Source: CAVQBJ01 sp963724405 (GTDB taxonomy: Bacteria > Actinomycetota > Thermoleophilia > Solirubrobacterales > Solirubrobacteraceae). Taken from it: 64,000 nucleotides of DNA. Each line of letters opens with the position of its first letter. Within the stretch, counting starts at the first letter, position 1. This document shows positions 34,554 through 43,236 of the stretch, piece by piece. A model generated the notes under the pieces. It did not search any database. It saw only the letters and a program-made list of their open reading frames with translations, and was not told where the DNA came from. The stretch is taken from positions 558,001 to 622,000 of the forward strand of contig CAVRUQ010000011.1 in assembly GCA_963724405.1 (NCBI GenBank), in the 5' to 3' direction. Position numbers and translations under genes: made by a program.

Positions 34554-36707
34554 ATGAGCTCTCCGATGGCGCCGAACGTCGGCGGCGTGGCGGCTCCGGG
34601 CCGCCGCACGGTCTACGGCATGTGCGGCATGTGCGCGGTGCGCTGCCCGATGGAGATCACGGTGCAGGACGGCCGGGTGACCTGGCTGCAGGGCAATCCG
34701 CACGACAAGGCCCTCGGCGCGAGCCTATGCGCGAAGGGCGCGGCCGGCCTGTTCCTCGAGAGCGATGATCAGCGGCCGCAGACGCCGCTGATCCGCACCG
34801 GCCCTCGGGGCGGCGGTCAGTGGCGGCGGGCGTCGTGGGATGAGGCGCTCGACTACGTCGCCGAGAAGCTGAAGGAGACGATCGATGAGTTCGGCGGGCG
34901 CGGCATCGCGCTTTCCGATCGCGGCGGTCCCTTCACCGATCTGACCCAGACCTTCGTCCGCGCGCTCGGCTCGCCGAACTACTTCGATCACGATGCCGCC
35001 TGCGCCGGAAATGTCCATAACGCGATGCGTTCGCTGTACGGCTTCGGCGTCGCGGGGCTCATGTTCGATCTGCAGCACACCAAGCACCTCGTCCTCTACG
35101 GGCGCAACATCGTCGAATCGCTGATGGTCAAGGAGGCCAAGGCGTTCATGGCGGCGGTGTCGCGGGGGATGCGCTGCACCTACATCGATCCGCGCGCCAC
35201 GTACACGGCGTGCAAGGCCACCCGCTACTGGCAGGTGCGACCGAAGAGCGACTACGCGCTGAACCTCGCCATCATCCACGAGGTCCTCGAGCGGGGGGCC
35301 TACGACAAGGACTTCGTGGCCCGCTACGTCTCGGGCATGGACGTCCTGCGCGCGGCGGTCGAGGACACGACGCCCGAGTGGCAGGAGCCGCACACCGGCG
35401 TTCCCGCCCGCGAGTTGCGCTCGTTCGTCAGCGAGATCGCCGCGGACGCGCCGCACGTGATCTTCCATCCGGGGTGGATGTCGGCTCGTCACCGGCAGTC
35501 CTCGTACGTCAGCCGCTCGGCGCTGATCCTCAACGCGCTGATGGGCAACATCGAGGTTCCGGGCGGGTGCGTGCTGGGCAAGCCGCCCGAGCACTATGGC
35601 CGCAAGGGCTTGAACCGTCTGAGCGACCGCGTGCCGGCGGTCGAGGAGCCGCGCGTGGATGGCGCCGGCGGCGAGCGGCCGCAGTGGGATCCGGCGATCG
35701 GCATGCTGCATCAGGCCTTCGCGGCCATGGAGACGGGGCAGCCCTACGGGATCGGCGCGTACTTCGCCTACCGCCACGACCCGCTCACCGGCATGCCCGA
35801 TCCCGAGGCCACGCAGCGGGCGCTGGAGAAGCTGAAGCTGCTCGTCTCGATCGACGTGCGCTTCTCGGAGCTGGGCTGGTTCGCCGACGTCATCCTGCCT
35901 GAGTCGACCTATCTGGAGCGCGCGAACATCCTCTGTCAGATGAACGGCCCGGTGCCGGTCTTCGCGATGCGCGACCAGGCGATCGCGCCGCGCTTTGACA
36001 GCCGTCCGGCGTGGTGGATCTTCCGCGAGATCCTCAGCCGGATGGGTGTCAAGGAGGCGCTTGACTTCGAGACCATCGAGGAGCTGTGGAACTACCAGCT
36101 CGATGGCACCGAGGTCACCGTCTCGGACATGCGCGAGTCCGGGATCGTGGCGTTGGCGGCGGCGCCGAAGTTGATCCCGCGCGACGAGCTGACGTTCCCG
36201 ACGCCCTCGGGAAGGATCGAGATCGACGGCGAGGTCCTCAGGCAGGCCGGCCTCGAGAGCCTGCCGGCGTACATCCCCAAGGAGGCGCCGACGGGCGAGG
36301 AGTTCACGCTGCTGTTCGCGAAGACGGCGACGCTCGCGCAGGGCCAGTCGCTCAACAACCCGCTCCTCAACGAGAGAGCACCCCAACAGGTGCTCTGGAT
36401 CCATCCCGATCGCGCCGCCGCGCTGGGGATCGCCGACGGCGACGAGGTCGAGGTCAACGGCGGCGGGCGCTACACCGGTGCTCTGCGGGCGAAGGTCACG
36501 CGCTGGATCCATCCCGAAGCGGTGTTCATGCTCCACGGCTACGGCGCCACGGTGCCGCGCGCCACGCGTGCGTTCGGGCTCGGCGTCGCCGATCAGCGAC
36601 TGCAGCACGGAAGGCTCTACGACTTCGATCCCGCCGGCGGTGGCAATGCGCTGACCGAGACCGTCGTGCGGGTCAAGCGCCGGACGCCGGAAGGAGTTCC
36701 AGCATGA
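34554..36707 (+). CDS. Cytoplasmic molybdopterin oxidoreductase (PsrA/PhsA/formate dehydrogenase-like)
   Basis: A 717-residue protein of the DMSO-reductase superfamily. An N-terminal [4Fe-4S] site is formed by C24-x2-C27-x3-C31-x27-C59. YFDHDAACAGNVHNA places Cys150 where the Mo (or W) ligand sits in the thiosulfate/polysulfide reductase and formate dehydrogenase groups. The C-terminal molybdopterin-dinucleotide domain contains NPLLNERAPQQVLWIHPDRA. There is no Tat signal and no membrane-anchor gene, so it is soluble and cytoplasmic, unlike PsrA/PhsA. Its stop overlaps the start of the ferredoxin subunit. The substrate is unknown; sulfur compounds, formate/CO2 or another oxo-transfer substrate are possible. 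Confidence 0.85.
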   Translation: MSSPMAPNVGGVAAPGRRTVYGMCGMCAVRCPMEITVQDGRVTWLQGNPHDKALGASLCAKGAAGLFLESDDQRPQTPLIRTGPRGGGQWRRASWDEALDYVAEKLKETIDEFGGRGIALSDRGGPFTDLTQTFVRALGSPNYFDHDAACAGNVHNAMRSLYGFGVAGLMFDLQHTKHLVLYGRNIVESLMVKEAKAFMAAVSRGMRCTYIDPRATYTACKATRYWQVRPKSDYALNLAIIHEVLERGAYDKDFVARYVSGMDVLRAAVEDTTPEWQEPHTGVPARELRSFVSEIAADAPHVIFHPGWMSARHRQSSYVSRSALILNALMGNIEVPGGCVLGKPPEHYGRKGLNRLSDRVPAVEEPRVDGAGGERPQWDPAIGMLHQAFAAMETGQPYGIGAYFAYRHDPLTGMPDPEATQRALEKLKLLVSIDVRFSELGWFADVILPESTYLERANILCQMNGPVPVFAMRDQAIAPRFDSRPAWWIFREILSRMGVKEALDFETIEELWNYQLDGTEVTVSDMRESGIVALAAAPKLIPRDELTFPTPSGRIEIDGEVLRQAGLESLPAYIPKEAPTGEEFTLLFAKTATLAQGQSLNNPLLNERAPQQVLWIHPDRAAALGIADGDEVEVNGGGRYTGALRAKVTRWIHPEAVFMLHGYGATVPRATRAFGLGVADQRLQHGRLYDFDPAGGGNALTETVVRVKRRTPEGVPA

Positions 36708-37231
36708 GCAAGTACGCGCTTCGCCACGACGAGGCCAACTGCATCGGCTGCCTGGCCTGTGAGGTGCATTGCAAGACGAACAAGGACCTCGGGCCGGGCC
36801 CCGACCCGTGCCGGGTCATCGCGCTGGATCCGGTCGAGGTCGACGGACTGCCTCGCAACCACTTCGTCTTCATGCCGTGCTTTCACTGTGAGGACCCGTG
36901 GTGCGTGCGGGCCTGTCCGACGGGCGCCATGCAGAAGCGCGAGAAGGACGGGATCGTGTTCGTCGAGCCGAGCCTGTGCATCGGCTGCAAGAGCTGCATC
37001 ACCGCCTGCCCGTGGGGCACGCCGCAGTGGGACCCGGCCACGAACAAGGTGGTCAAGTGCGACTACTGCATGGATCGGGTCGACGCCGGGCTGCAGCCGG
37101 CGTGCGTCACCAAGTGCGTGACCGGCTGCCTGTCCTTCGGCGAGACCGACGAGGTGCCCGACCCGCGCCGCGAGCGCTACGCCCGCTTCGTGGTCGGAGA
37201 GTCGCCGCCTGGCGATGAGGCGCCGCGGTGA
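36704..37231 (+). CDS. Four-cluster ferredoxin subunit of the molybdoenzyme
   Basis: A 175-residue electron-transfer subunit of the PsrB/PhsB/DmsB type. Sixteen Cys form four [4Fe-4S] sites: CIGCLACEVHC (from residue 13), CFHCEDPWCVRAC (from 59), CIGCKSCITACPWG (from 92) and CDYCMDRV with CVTKC (from 119). It starts with ATG four bases inside the end of the molybdoenzyme gene, behind AAGGAG, and its TGA overlaps the GTG of the next gene. It would carry electrons between the Mo subunit and the flavoprotein fusion. Confidence 0.9.
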   Translation: MSKYALRHDEANCIGCLACEVHCKTNKDLGPGPDPCRVIALDPVEVDGLPRNHFVFMPCFHCEDPWCVRACPTGAMQKREKDGIVFVEPSLCIGCKSCITACPWGTPQWDPATNKVVKCDYCMDRVDAGLQPACVTKCVTGCLSFGETDEVPDPRRERYARFVVGESPPGDEAPR

Positions 37232-40200
37232 GCGACCCTCAGCTGCTCCCGACCTGGCTGGACGGGGGCGCCGCCGTGCTCGGGGCCGCGGAGTCGGCGG
37301 GGCAGACGCTGACCGGTGCGTTACCGGGGCTCGCCGCGGCCCGGGAGCTGGGGGCGCTGCAGCGGCTGCAGCGCGTGCAGGAGTCCGGCCTGGCGGAGAG
37401 CGGCGGTGCGGGCGAGCCGATCTATCTGGCCTGGCGACGATTCCTGCGCGGCCGTGGGCCGTCGGTGCTGGTGATCGATGCGACCGGCCTGGATGCCCGG
37501 GCCCGCGGGACCGCCGCGGTTCTCGACGAAGCTCCCGTGCTGCTGGCCGAGGGGATGCTGATCGCTGCCGGCCTGCGCGACAGCCGCGCGGTCGAGCTGC
37601 GTCTCCCGGCCGAGCTGCTCGGCCACGAGTCGGCCTTCCTGAATGTGGCCGACGCGCTGCGTTCGCTCGCCCACGTCAGCACGCCTCGCGTGCGGATCGA
37701 CGTGCAGCGCGACCGTTGCCCCGGCCCGTGGGCGGAGCGACCGCCCGCCGACGAGTCACGGCTGATCCACACACCGGAGACCTGGTGTCGGATCGCGCTG
37801 CTGTTCGCCGGCGCGCCCGGCCTTGACGCGTCGCTGCTGACGCTGCGGCGCGGCCTCGGGCAGCGCGGCCTGGTCGAGCTCGACCATTCACAGAGCCTGC
37901 GGCGCCAGCTCGACGGTTGGGGTGGCGGCATCGAGGTGCAGGGCGAGGATCCGGTGCTCGTCTTCGACGACGGGATGGGTGGCTTCCTCCCGCTGTCCGC
38001 GGCCGACGTGTCCTGCCAACCGCTGTCGCTCGCCTCCGCCGGTGTCGTCCCGGTGCCCTCGACCCTGATGGTGATGGCCGGCGGCGCGTGTCTGCTGCGA
38101 CAGACGCGCCGCGCGCTCTACCGCCATTGGCAGCTCGCCGACACCGCCGACGGCGCGCCGGTGCGTCCCCTGTTGGCCCGCGCCGGGCGCCTGGTGGCCG
38201 AGATGACGCTCGGACGCGGTGACGGCGCCCATCTCACCGCGCTCGAGGAGGTCGCGCTCGAGCTCGGCGCGCAGGGGCTGGCGGCCGCGTGGCCGCTCGG
38301 CAGCTCGCTGCGCCACTACCGCGAGCAGTGGGAGAGTCACGCGCGGCGCGAGTCCTGCCCGGAGGGGCTGTGCTTCGAGCGGCCGGCCGCGCCCTGTCAC
38401 GGCACGTGTCCGGCCAACATCGACATCCCGAGCTTCATCGCCCACATCGGTCACGGCGACTATCGGGCGGCCATCGAGGTCATCCGGCGTGACAACCCGA
38501 AGCCGCTGACCTGTGGCCTGGTCTGCCCCGCGCCCTGCGAATCGGCCTGCGTGCGCGGCGGCAGCAACGGCGCCGTCTTCATCCGCCCGATGAAGGCCAA
38601 GGCGGCCGAGCACTGCCTCGCCGACGGCGGCTACCCCAAGCCCGAGCTCGCGCCGGACACGGGCAAGCGGGTCGGCATCGTCGGCTCCGGTCCCGCCGGT
38701 CTCACCGCCGCCTATTACCTGCGCACGTTCGGTCACGAGGTCGAGATCCTGGAGGAGCAGGAGAAGGCCGGCGGAATGCTGCGCTACGGCATCCCGGCCT
38801 ACCGCCTGCCGCCCGATCTGCTCGACCAGGAGCTCGACCAGATCCGCGCGCTGGGAATCGCGATCCGCACCGGCGCCGAGGTGGGCAGCCTCGACGATTT
38901 CCGCAAGGACTATGACGCCGTCTTCCTCGGCCTCGGCACTCAGCGCTCGCGCCTGATCCCGATCGATGGTGTCCATCAGTCCTTCGTGCTGGGCGGCATC
39001 GACTTCCTGCGGTCCGTGCGCAGCGGCGAACCGGTTCGAGTCGGGCCGCGGGTGATCGTCGTGGGCGGCGGCAACGTCGCCATCGACGTCGCGCTGACCT
39101 CGTTGCGCCAGGGGGCCCAGCACGTCGACATGGTCTCCCTGGAGAGCCGCCGCGAGATGCCGGCCAGCCCCCACGAGATCGAGAACGCCGTCGGGGAGGG
39201 CGTGCAGCTCCATCCCGGTTGGGGCCCGGTCCGCATCGAGGCGGACGGCGACACCGTGTTCCAGTTCTGCGAGCAGGTCCACGACGAGACCGGCGGCTTC
39301 GACCCCAAGTTCGACGACGCGCGCCTGCTGACGCTCCCGGGCGATCAGGTGATCCTCGCCACCGGTCAGGGCACCGACCTGACGATCCTCGACGGCAGCG
39401 CGGTCGAGACCACCCACGGGTTCATCCTCACCGATCCCAAGAGCCTGGTGACCAAGGTGCCGGGCGTGTTCGCCGGCGGCGACGTCGAGCACGGCCCGCG
39501 CACGGCCGTCGAGGCCATCCGCTCCGGCAAGATCGCCGCGAGCGGGATCGATGCCTGGCTGCGCGGGGCGGCCATGGGCGATGCCGTCGGCACGGCGGTG
39601 CGCCGCGACGACGTGATTCCCCTGCGGGTGGTCGCCGCCGAGCGCACGCATCTGCCGCGTGCCGTGATGCCCGAGCGGACCGTCGAGGAGGTCCTCGGCC
39701 TCGGCAACTACGTCGAGATCGAGGAGGGCCTGACCGACGCGATGGCCCACGACGAGGCGCGCCGTTGCCTGCGCTGTGACGTGTGCATCGGCTGCGGCCT
39801 GTGCATGGCGGCCTGCAGCGAGATGGGCATCGACGCGCTGCGCATGGCCGACACCGACGCCGGGCGGGTCGCCTACTTCGACTTCACCCGCCCGGCGGAG
39901 CTGTGCATCGGCTGCGGCGCGTGCACGCAGGTATGCCCGACCGGCGCCATCCATCTCGAGGACGAGGTCGCGCTGTTCGCCGAGGGCGCGCTCGCCGGCG
40001 GCCCGACCGATCTCGTGCGGCGCACGGTCATCACGGGAACCGTTGTGCGCGAACAGCCGCTGCTGACCTGCAGCGAATGTGGAGCGCCGACCCAGACGCC
40101 CGCACACCGGCAGTACATCCGCGATCGCATGCCCGACCACATGGCGGCGCTGTTGGACCGCGATCTGTGCCCTTCCTGCGCACGGCTGCGAGCCGATCGC

Positions 40201-40329
40201 CCCTGGGAAGGAGCGGCACTGCGCGGCCCGATCGGCGCGCCCGCCGCGAACACCCAGCCCAGGGCCATGGGTGAGCTCATAACGATCTGGCCCGGGGACG
40301 CGAGCGTCCCCGGAGAGGAGGAGTCGTGA
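37228..40329 (+). CDS. NuoF-like / GltD-like / ferredoxin fusion flavoprotein
   Basis: A 1033-residue fusion. Residues about 45-370 follow NuoF: ESGLAESGGAGEP matches the FMN loop, AEGMLIAAGL and ESAFLNVADALRS match the NADH region, and LRHYREQWESH matches the cluster helix, but key FMN/NADH residues and the cluster Cys are changed. Residues about 375-440 are the Cys-rich GltD N-domain (CHGTCPANIDIPSFI, CGLVCPAPCESAC). FAD fold GSGPAGLTAAYYL is near 487 and NAD(P) fold VVGGGNVAIDVAL near 608. Two [4Fe-4S] motifs follow (CDVCIGCGLCMAAC near 848, CIGCGACTQVCPTG near 892). A CSEC/CPSC pair near 945-975 probably binds Zn or Fe. It likely exchanges electrons between NAD(P)H and the Fe-S subunit. 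Confidence 0.85.
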   Translation: MSDPQLLPTWLDGGAAVLGAAESAGQTLTGALPGLAAARELGALQRLQRVQESGLAESGGAGEPIYLAWRRFLRGRGPSVLVIDATGLDARARGTAAVLDEAPVLLAEGMLIAAGLRDSRAVELRLPAELLGHESAFLNVADALRSLAHVSTPRVRIDVQRDRCPGPWAERPPADESRLIHTPETWCRIALLFAGAPGLDASLLTLRRGLGQRGLVELDHSQSLRRQLDGWGGGIEVQGEDPVLVFDDGMGGFLPLSAADVSCQPLSLASAGVVPVPSTLMVMAGGACLLRQTRRALYRHWQLADTADGAPVRPLLARAGRLVAEMTLGRGDGAHLTALEEVALELGAQGLAAAWPLGSSLRHYREQWESHARRESCPEGLCFERPAAPCHGTCPANIDIPSFIAHIGHGDYRAAIEVIRRDNPKPLTCGLVCPAPCESACVRGGSNGAVFIRPMKAKAAEHCLADGGYPKPELAPDTGKRVGIVGSGPAGLTAAYYLRTFGHEVEILEEQEKAGGMLRYGIPAYRLPPDLLDQELDQIRALGIAIRTGAEVGSLDDFRKDYDAVFLGLGTQRSRLIPIDGVHQSFVLGGIDFLRSVRSGEPVRVGPRVIVVGGGNVAIDVALTSLRQGAQHVDMVSLESRREMPASPHEIENAVGEGVQLHPGWGPVRIEADGDTVFQFCEQVHDETGGFDPKFDDARLLTLPGDQVILATGQGTDLTILDGSAVETTHGFILTDPKSLVTKVPGVFAGGDVEHGPRTAVEAIRSGKIAASGIDAWLRGAAMGDAVGTAVRRDDVIPLRVVAAERTHLPRAVMPERTVEEVLGLGNYVEIEEGLTDAMAHDEARRCLRCDVCIGCGLCMAACSEMGIDALRMADTDAGRVAYFDFTRPAELCIGCGACTQVCPTGAIHLEDEVALFAEGALAGGPTDLVRRTVITGTVVREQPLLTCSECGAPTQTPAHRQYIRDRMPDHMAALLDRDLCPSCARLRADRPWEGAALRGPIGAPAANTQPRAMGELITIWPGDASVPGEEES

Positions 40330-41372
40330 AGGCAGTCACGGTACAGCCCGGAGTCGCGAACTCGGTTCGCTTCGAAGAGGTTCCCGAGCCGGACGAGAGC
40401 ACCGGCTCGATTCTGGTCGAGGCGGTCGCGGTCGGCATCTGCGGAACCGACGCCGAGATCGCCTCCGGCGCCTACGGCTGGGCGCCGCCGGGGCGCGAGC
40501 GGCTGATCCTCGGTCACGAGTCCCTCGGCCGGGTGCTGGACCCGGGACCGGATCGCGGCCTGCAGAAGGGTGACCTGATCGTCGGGATCGTCCGGCGCCC
40601 CGACCCGGTGCCGTGCCCCAACTGCGCGGTCGGCGAGTGGGACATGTGCCGCAACGGGCAGTACACCGAGCGCGGCATCAAGCAGATCGACGGCTTCATG
40701 TCCGAGCGATGGCGGATCGAGCCCGGCTTCTACACCAAGGTGGAACCGTCACTCGGCTTCCTCGGCGTGCTGCTCGAGCCGGCCACCGTGGTGGCCAAGG
40801 CCTGGGAGCTCGTCGGCGCCATGCGCTCGCGCGCGTTCTGGGAGCCCCGTCGGGCGCTGATCACCGGCGCCGGGCCGATCGGCATGCTCGCGGCCCTCAT
40901 CGGCGTCCAGCACGGGCTCGACGTCGACGTCCTGGACCGGGTCACCGGCGGTGACAAGCCAAAACTCGTGCACGACGTCGGCGCGACCTACCACTCCGGG
41001 GCGATGGCCGACATCGGCTTCGACCCCGACGTCATCATCGAATGCACCGGGGTCGGCTCGGTGATCACCGATTCGATCGGCAAGGTCGGCGCGGGCGGGG
41101 TGGTGTGCCTCACGGGCGTGGGCACCGGTGGGCCGCCCAGCGGGCTCTCAACGGCCGACGTGGCCAAGGAGGTCGTTCTGCAGAACAACGTCATCCTGGG
41201 CTCGGTCAACGCCAACCGGCGGCACTTCTACCGTGCGGCCGAGTGGCTCGCAGCCGCCGACAACGACTGGCTCGGCCGCCTGATCACGCGTCGCGTGCCG
41301 GCCGCGAACATCCTCGATGCGCTCAAGCGCACACCCGACGACATCAAGGTCGTCGTCGAATTCGGAGGTTGA
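40326..41372 (+). CDS. Zinc-dependent glucose 1-dehydrogenase-like enzyme (MDR)
   Basis: A 348-residue medium-chain dehydrogenase resembling archaeal-type glucose dehydrogenases with their characteristic C-terminal domain. GICGTDAEIASG gives the catalytic Zn Cys, LGHESLGRVLD the His-Glu pair, CPNCAVGEWDMC the structural Zn lobe, and ALITGAGPIGMLAALIG the nucleotide fold. It would oxidise an aldose to its lactone with NAD(P)+. The GTG overlaps the stop of the fusion gene, and the SMP-30 lactonase follows after two bases. Sugar and cofactor specificity cannot be read from the sequence. Confidence 0.82.
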   Translation: MKAVTVQPGVANSVRFEEVPEPDESTGSILVEAVAVGICGTDAEIASGAYGWAPPGRERLILGHESLGRVLDPGPDRGLQKGDLIVGIVRRPDPVPCPNCAVGEWDMCRNGQYTERGIKQIDGFMSERWRIEPGFYTKVEPSLGFLGVLLEPATVVAKAWELVGAMRSRAFWEPRRALITGAGPIGMLAALIGVQHGLDVDVLDRVTGGDKPKLVHDVGATYHSGAMADIGFDPDVIIECTGVGSVITDSIGKVGAGGVVCLTGVGTGGPPSGLSTADVAKEVVLQNNVILGSVNANRRHFYRAAEWLAAADNDWLGRLITRRVPAANILDALKRTPDDIKVVVEFGG

Positions 41373-41374
41373 CG

Positions 41375-42310
41375 ATGGAGACCCGGGAAAGACCCGACCA
41401 GGACGGCGGCGCGCTTATCGCCAACGCCGAGCAGACGCATCTCGGTGAGGGCATCCGCTGGGACGCCCGTCGGGAGGAGATGCTCGCGGTCGACATCCTG
41501 CAGGGACACGTCGCCCGCGGCCGGGTCGACGACGACGGCTGCCTGGAGCTCGTCCGCCGCTACCAGCTGCCCGAGACGGTCGGGATGGTCGCGCCGGTGG
41601 AGGGCGATGACGGCTGGCTGGTCGGCACCGGGCGCAGCTTCGCGCACGTGGCTCTTGACGGCACCGAGCGGATCATCGCCGAGGTGGCACCGGCCGGGAC
41701 CCGGATGAACGATGGCGCCTGCGACCCGCAGGGCCGGTTCTGGGGCGGAACCCTGGCCGACGACCACCACGAGGGAGGCGCGGCGCTCTACCGGCTCGAG
41801 CGCGACGGGCACGTGGAGATGATGCTCGACGGGCTGACGATCTCAAACGGAATCGGGTGGAGCCCCGACGGCCAGACCATGTACCTGGTCGACAGCGGCC
41901 CGCGGGTGATCCACGCCTTCGCCTTCGACGGCGACCAGGGCACCATCTCGGCCGGGCGGATCATCGTCACCGTGCCCGAGGATCTCGGGGCGCCGGACGG
42001 GATGACGGTGGACTCAGCGGGCGACCTGTGGGTCGCGATCTACGGAGGGGGGCAGGTCCACCGCTACGCGCCCGACGGCTCGCTGCGCCAGGTTCTCACC
42101 GCCCCCGCTCGGCAGTGCACGTGCTGTGCGTTCGGCGGACCCGGCCTGCACCACCTCTACGTCACGACCGCGACCGAGGGGTGGACCAGCGAGCAGCGGC
42201 GCGCCGACTCCGCAGCCGGGCTCATCTACCGGTTCGACACCGACGCGACGGGGCGGGCGGCCGCGCCGTTTCGCCCGGACCCCGGTTGGTGGCGGACGGT
42301 GAGAGGCTGA
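41375..42310 (+). CDS. SMP-30/gluconolactonase family protein
   Basis: A 311-residue six-bladed propeller lactonase. Metal ligands are visible: Glu in HLGEGIRWD, Asn in TRMNDGACDPQGRFWGGT, Asn in ISNGIGWSPDGQTMYLVD and Asp in GAPDGMTVDSAGDLWVA. These enzymes hydrolyse aldonolactones (gluconolactone and related). Placed directly behind a glucose-dehydrogenase-like gene, it would hydrolyse that enzyme's lactone product, giving a two-step aldose-to-aldonate route. There is no signal peptide. It is the last gene of the five-gene operon. Confidence 0.87.
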   Translation: METRERPDQDGGALIANAEQTHLGEGIRWDARREEMLAVDILQGHVARGRVDDDGCLELVRRYQLPETVGMVAPVEGDDGWLVGTGRSFAHVALDGTERIIAEVAPAGTRMNDGACDPQGRFWGGTLADDHHEGGAALYRLERDGHVEMMLDGLTISNGIGWSPDGQTMYLVDSGPRVIHAFAFDGDQGTISAGRIIVTVPEDLGAPDGMTVDSAGDLWVAIYGGGQVHRYAPDGSLRQVLTAPARQCTCCAFGGPGLHHLYVTTATEGWTSEQRRADSAAGLIYRFDTDATGRAAAPFRPDPGWWRTVRG

Positions 42311-42614
42311 CGATGTTGCACGATCTCGGTCGTCGATCGCCGCGTCCGGACGACGGGCTGGGTCTGCCGCTTCGGCTGCGGACGCACTGCGCACCTGCCC
42401 CCGCGATGGCCCCGCCGGTTGCCAGCGGCCAGCGCCGTGTCACCGCCGCGCGTAGAAGCCCGCATCGTCGCCGTGGGCACCGGCGGATGCAGGAAGGTCG
42501 AGCGTCGAGGACAGTGCCGGCAGGCCTGCGCCTCGACGGGCGAGGCAGTCGCGCCGACCCGCATGGAGTCGGCCCAGCAGCGGACATTGACACCCAAAGA
42601 AGACGGAGATTCAC
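42311..42614. other. Intergenic stretch without a recognised gene
   Basis: About 300 bases between the lactonase and the DUF1269 gene. A frame with an ATG at 42313 continues for about 100 codons but is Arg/Pro/Ala-rich and overlaps the next gene. I regard it as non-coding. Confidence 0.4.
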
Positions 42615-43127
42615 ATGAGCGACAAACCGGTGTTCATCTACCTCGCCACCTACGCCGACAAGGCCGGTGCGGAGGCGGACTACGACGCCCTGCTCGAGCT
42701 GCATGCCGACAAGCTCGTTGGCACGTATGACGTTGCGTTGGTGAGCAAGGACGCCGACGGCAAGCTGCAGGTTGAGAAGCACGAGAAGCCGACGCAGCAC
42801 GGAGCCTGGGGCGGCATCGCCGTCGGCGCGGCGGTCGGGGTCGTGGCCGCCCCGGCGGTCATCCCCGCGGCGTTGATCGGGGGTGTCATCGGCGGCCTGG
42901 GCGGGCACTTCCGTAAGGGCATCTCCAAGGACGACGCCAAGCAGCTCGGGGACCTGCTCGACGAAGGGGAGGCATCCCTGCTGGTGGTCGGGGAGTCGCG
43001 CGTGCAGGAGCAGCTCGACAAGGAGCTCACGCGCGCAGAGAAGTCCACCGAGAAGGAGATGGACGTCGACAGCAAGGAGTTCAAGCGCGAGCTCGATCAG
43101 GCCGAGAAGGAGTACGCCGCGACCTAG
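42615..43127 (+). CDS. DUF1269-family protein (second full-length copy)
   Basis: A 170-residue protein. VFIYLATYADKAGAEADYD and LVGTYDVALVSKDADGKLQV form the N-terminal domain, then HEKPTQHGAWGG. A Gly/Ala/Val-rich hydrophobic stretch (about residues 68-100) and a C-terminal domain with LLVVGESRVQEQLDKELTRA and a charged helical tail follow. It is closer to the truncated copy at 21251 in its first 60 residues (FIYxAxYADxxGAEAD) than the copy at 25698 is. GGAG lies 6-7 bases upstream of the ATG. Function unknown. Confidence 0.82.
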   Translation: MSDKPVFIYLATYADKAGAEADYDALLELHADKLVGTYDVALVSKDADGKLQVEKHEKPTQHGAWGGIAVGAAVGVVAAPAVIPAALIGGVIGGLGGHFRKGISKDDAKQLGDLLDEGEASLLVVGESRVQEQLDKELTRAEKSTEKEMDVDSKEFKRELDQAEKEYAAT

Positions 43128-43136
43128 GCGCCAGCC

Positions 43137-43165
43137 GGGCTGTGGTCGGGCCTCGGCCGCAGCCC
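43137..43165 (+). terminator. Probable terminator hairpin between convergent genes
   Basis: GGGCTGTGG pairs with CCGCAGCCC (one G-U) around an 11-base loop, starting 9 bases after the DUF1269 stop and before the end of the convergent antiporter gene. No T-run follows. Confidence 0.4.
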
Positions 43166-43236
43166 CGGCGCCCTCACGCCACATGTTCAGCTGTCACCGA
43201 CGGCGCAGGCTCGGGGCCGTCCAGCGCGGGTAACGC

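Noticed and set aside
34725..36608. Long minus-strand open frame antisense to the molybdoenzyme gene
   Set aside because: Its translation is Arg/His/Asp-rich without hydrophobic patterning; it mirrors codon bias of the real gene on the other strand, which has clear cofactor motifs.
37888..40140. Minus-strand open frame of 750 codons antisense to the flavoprotein fusion
   Set aside because: Same reason: the plus strand carries FAD, NAD(P) and Fe-S motifs plus coupled starts; the antisense product looks like no protein family.
42313..42618. Sixth gene of the redox operon starting at an ATG right after the lactonase
   Set aside because: The product is low-complexity and runs over the start of the DUF1269 gene, which has its own RBS and clear homology.
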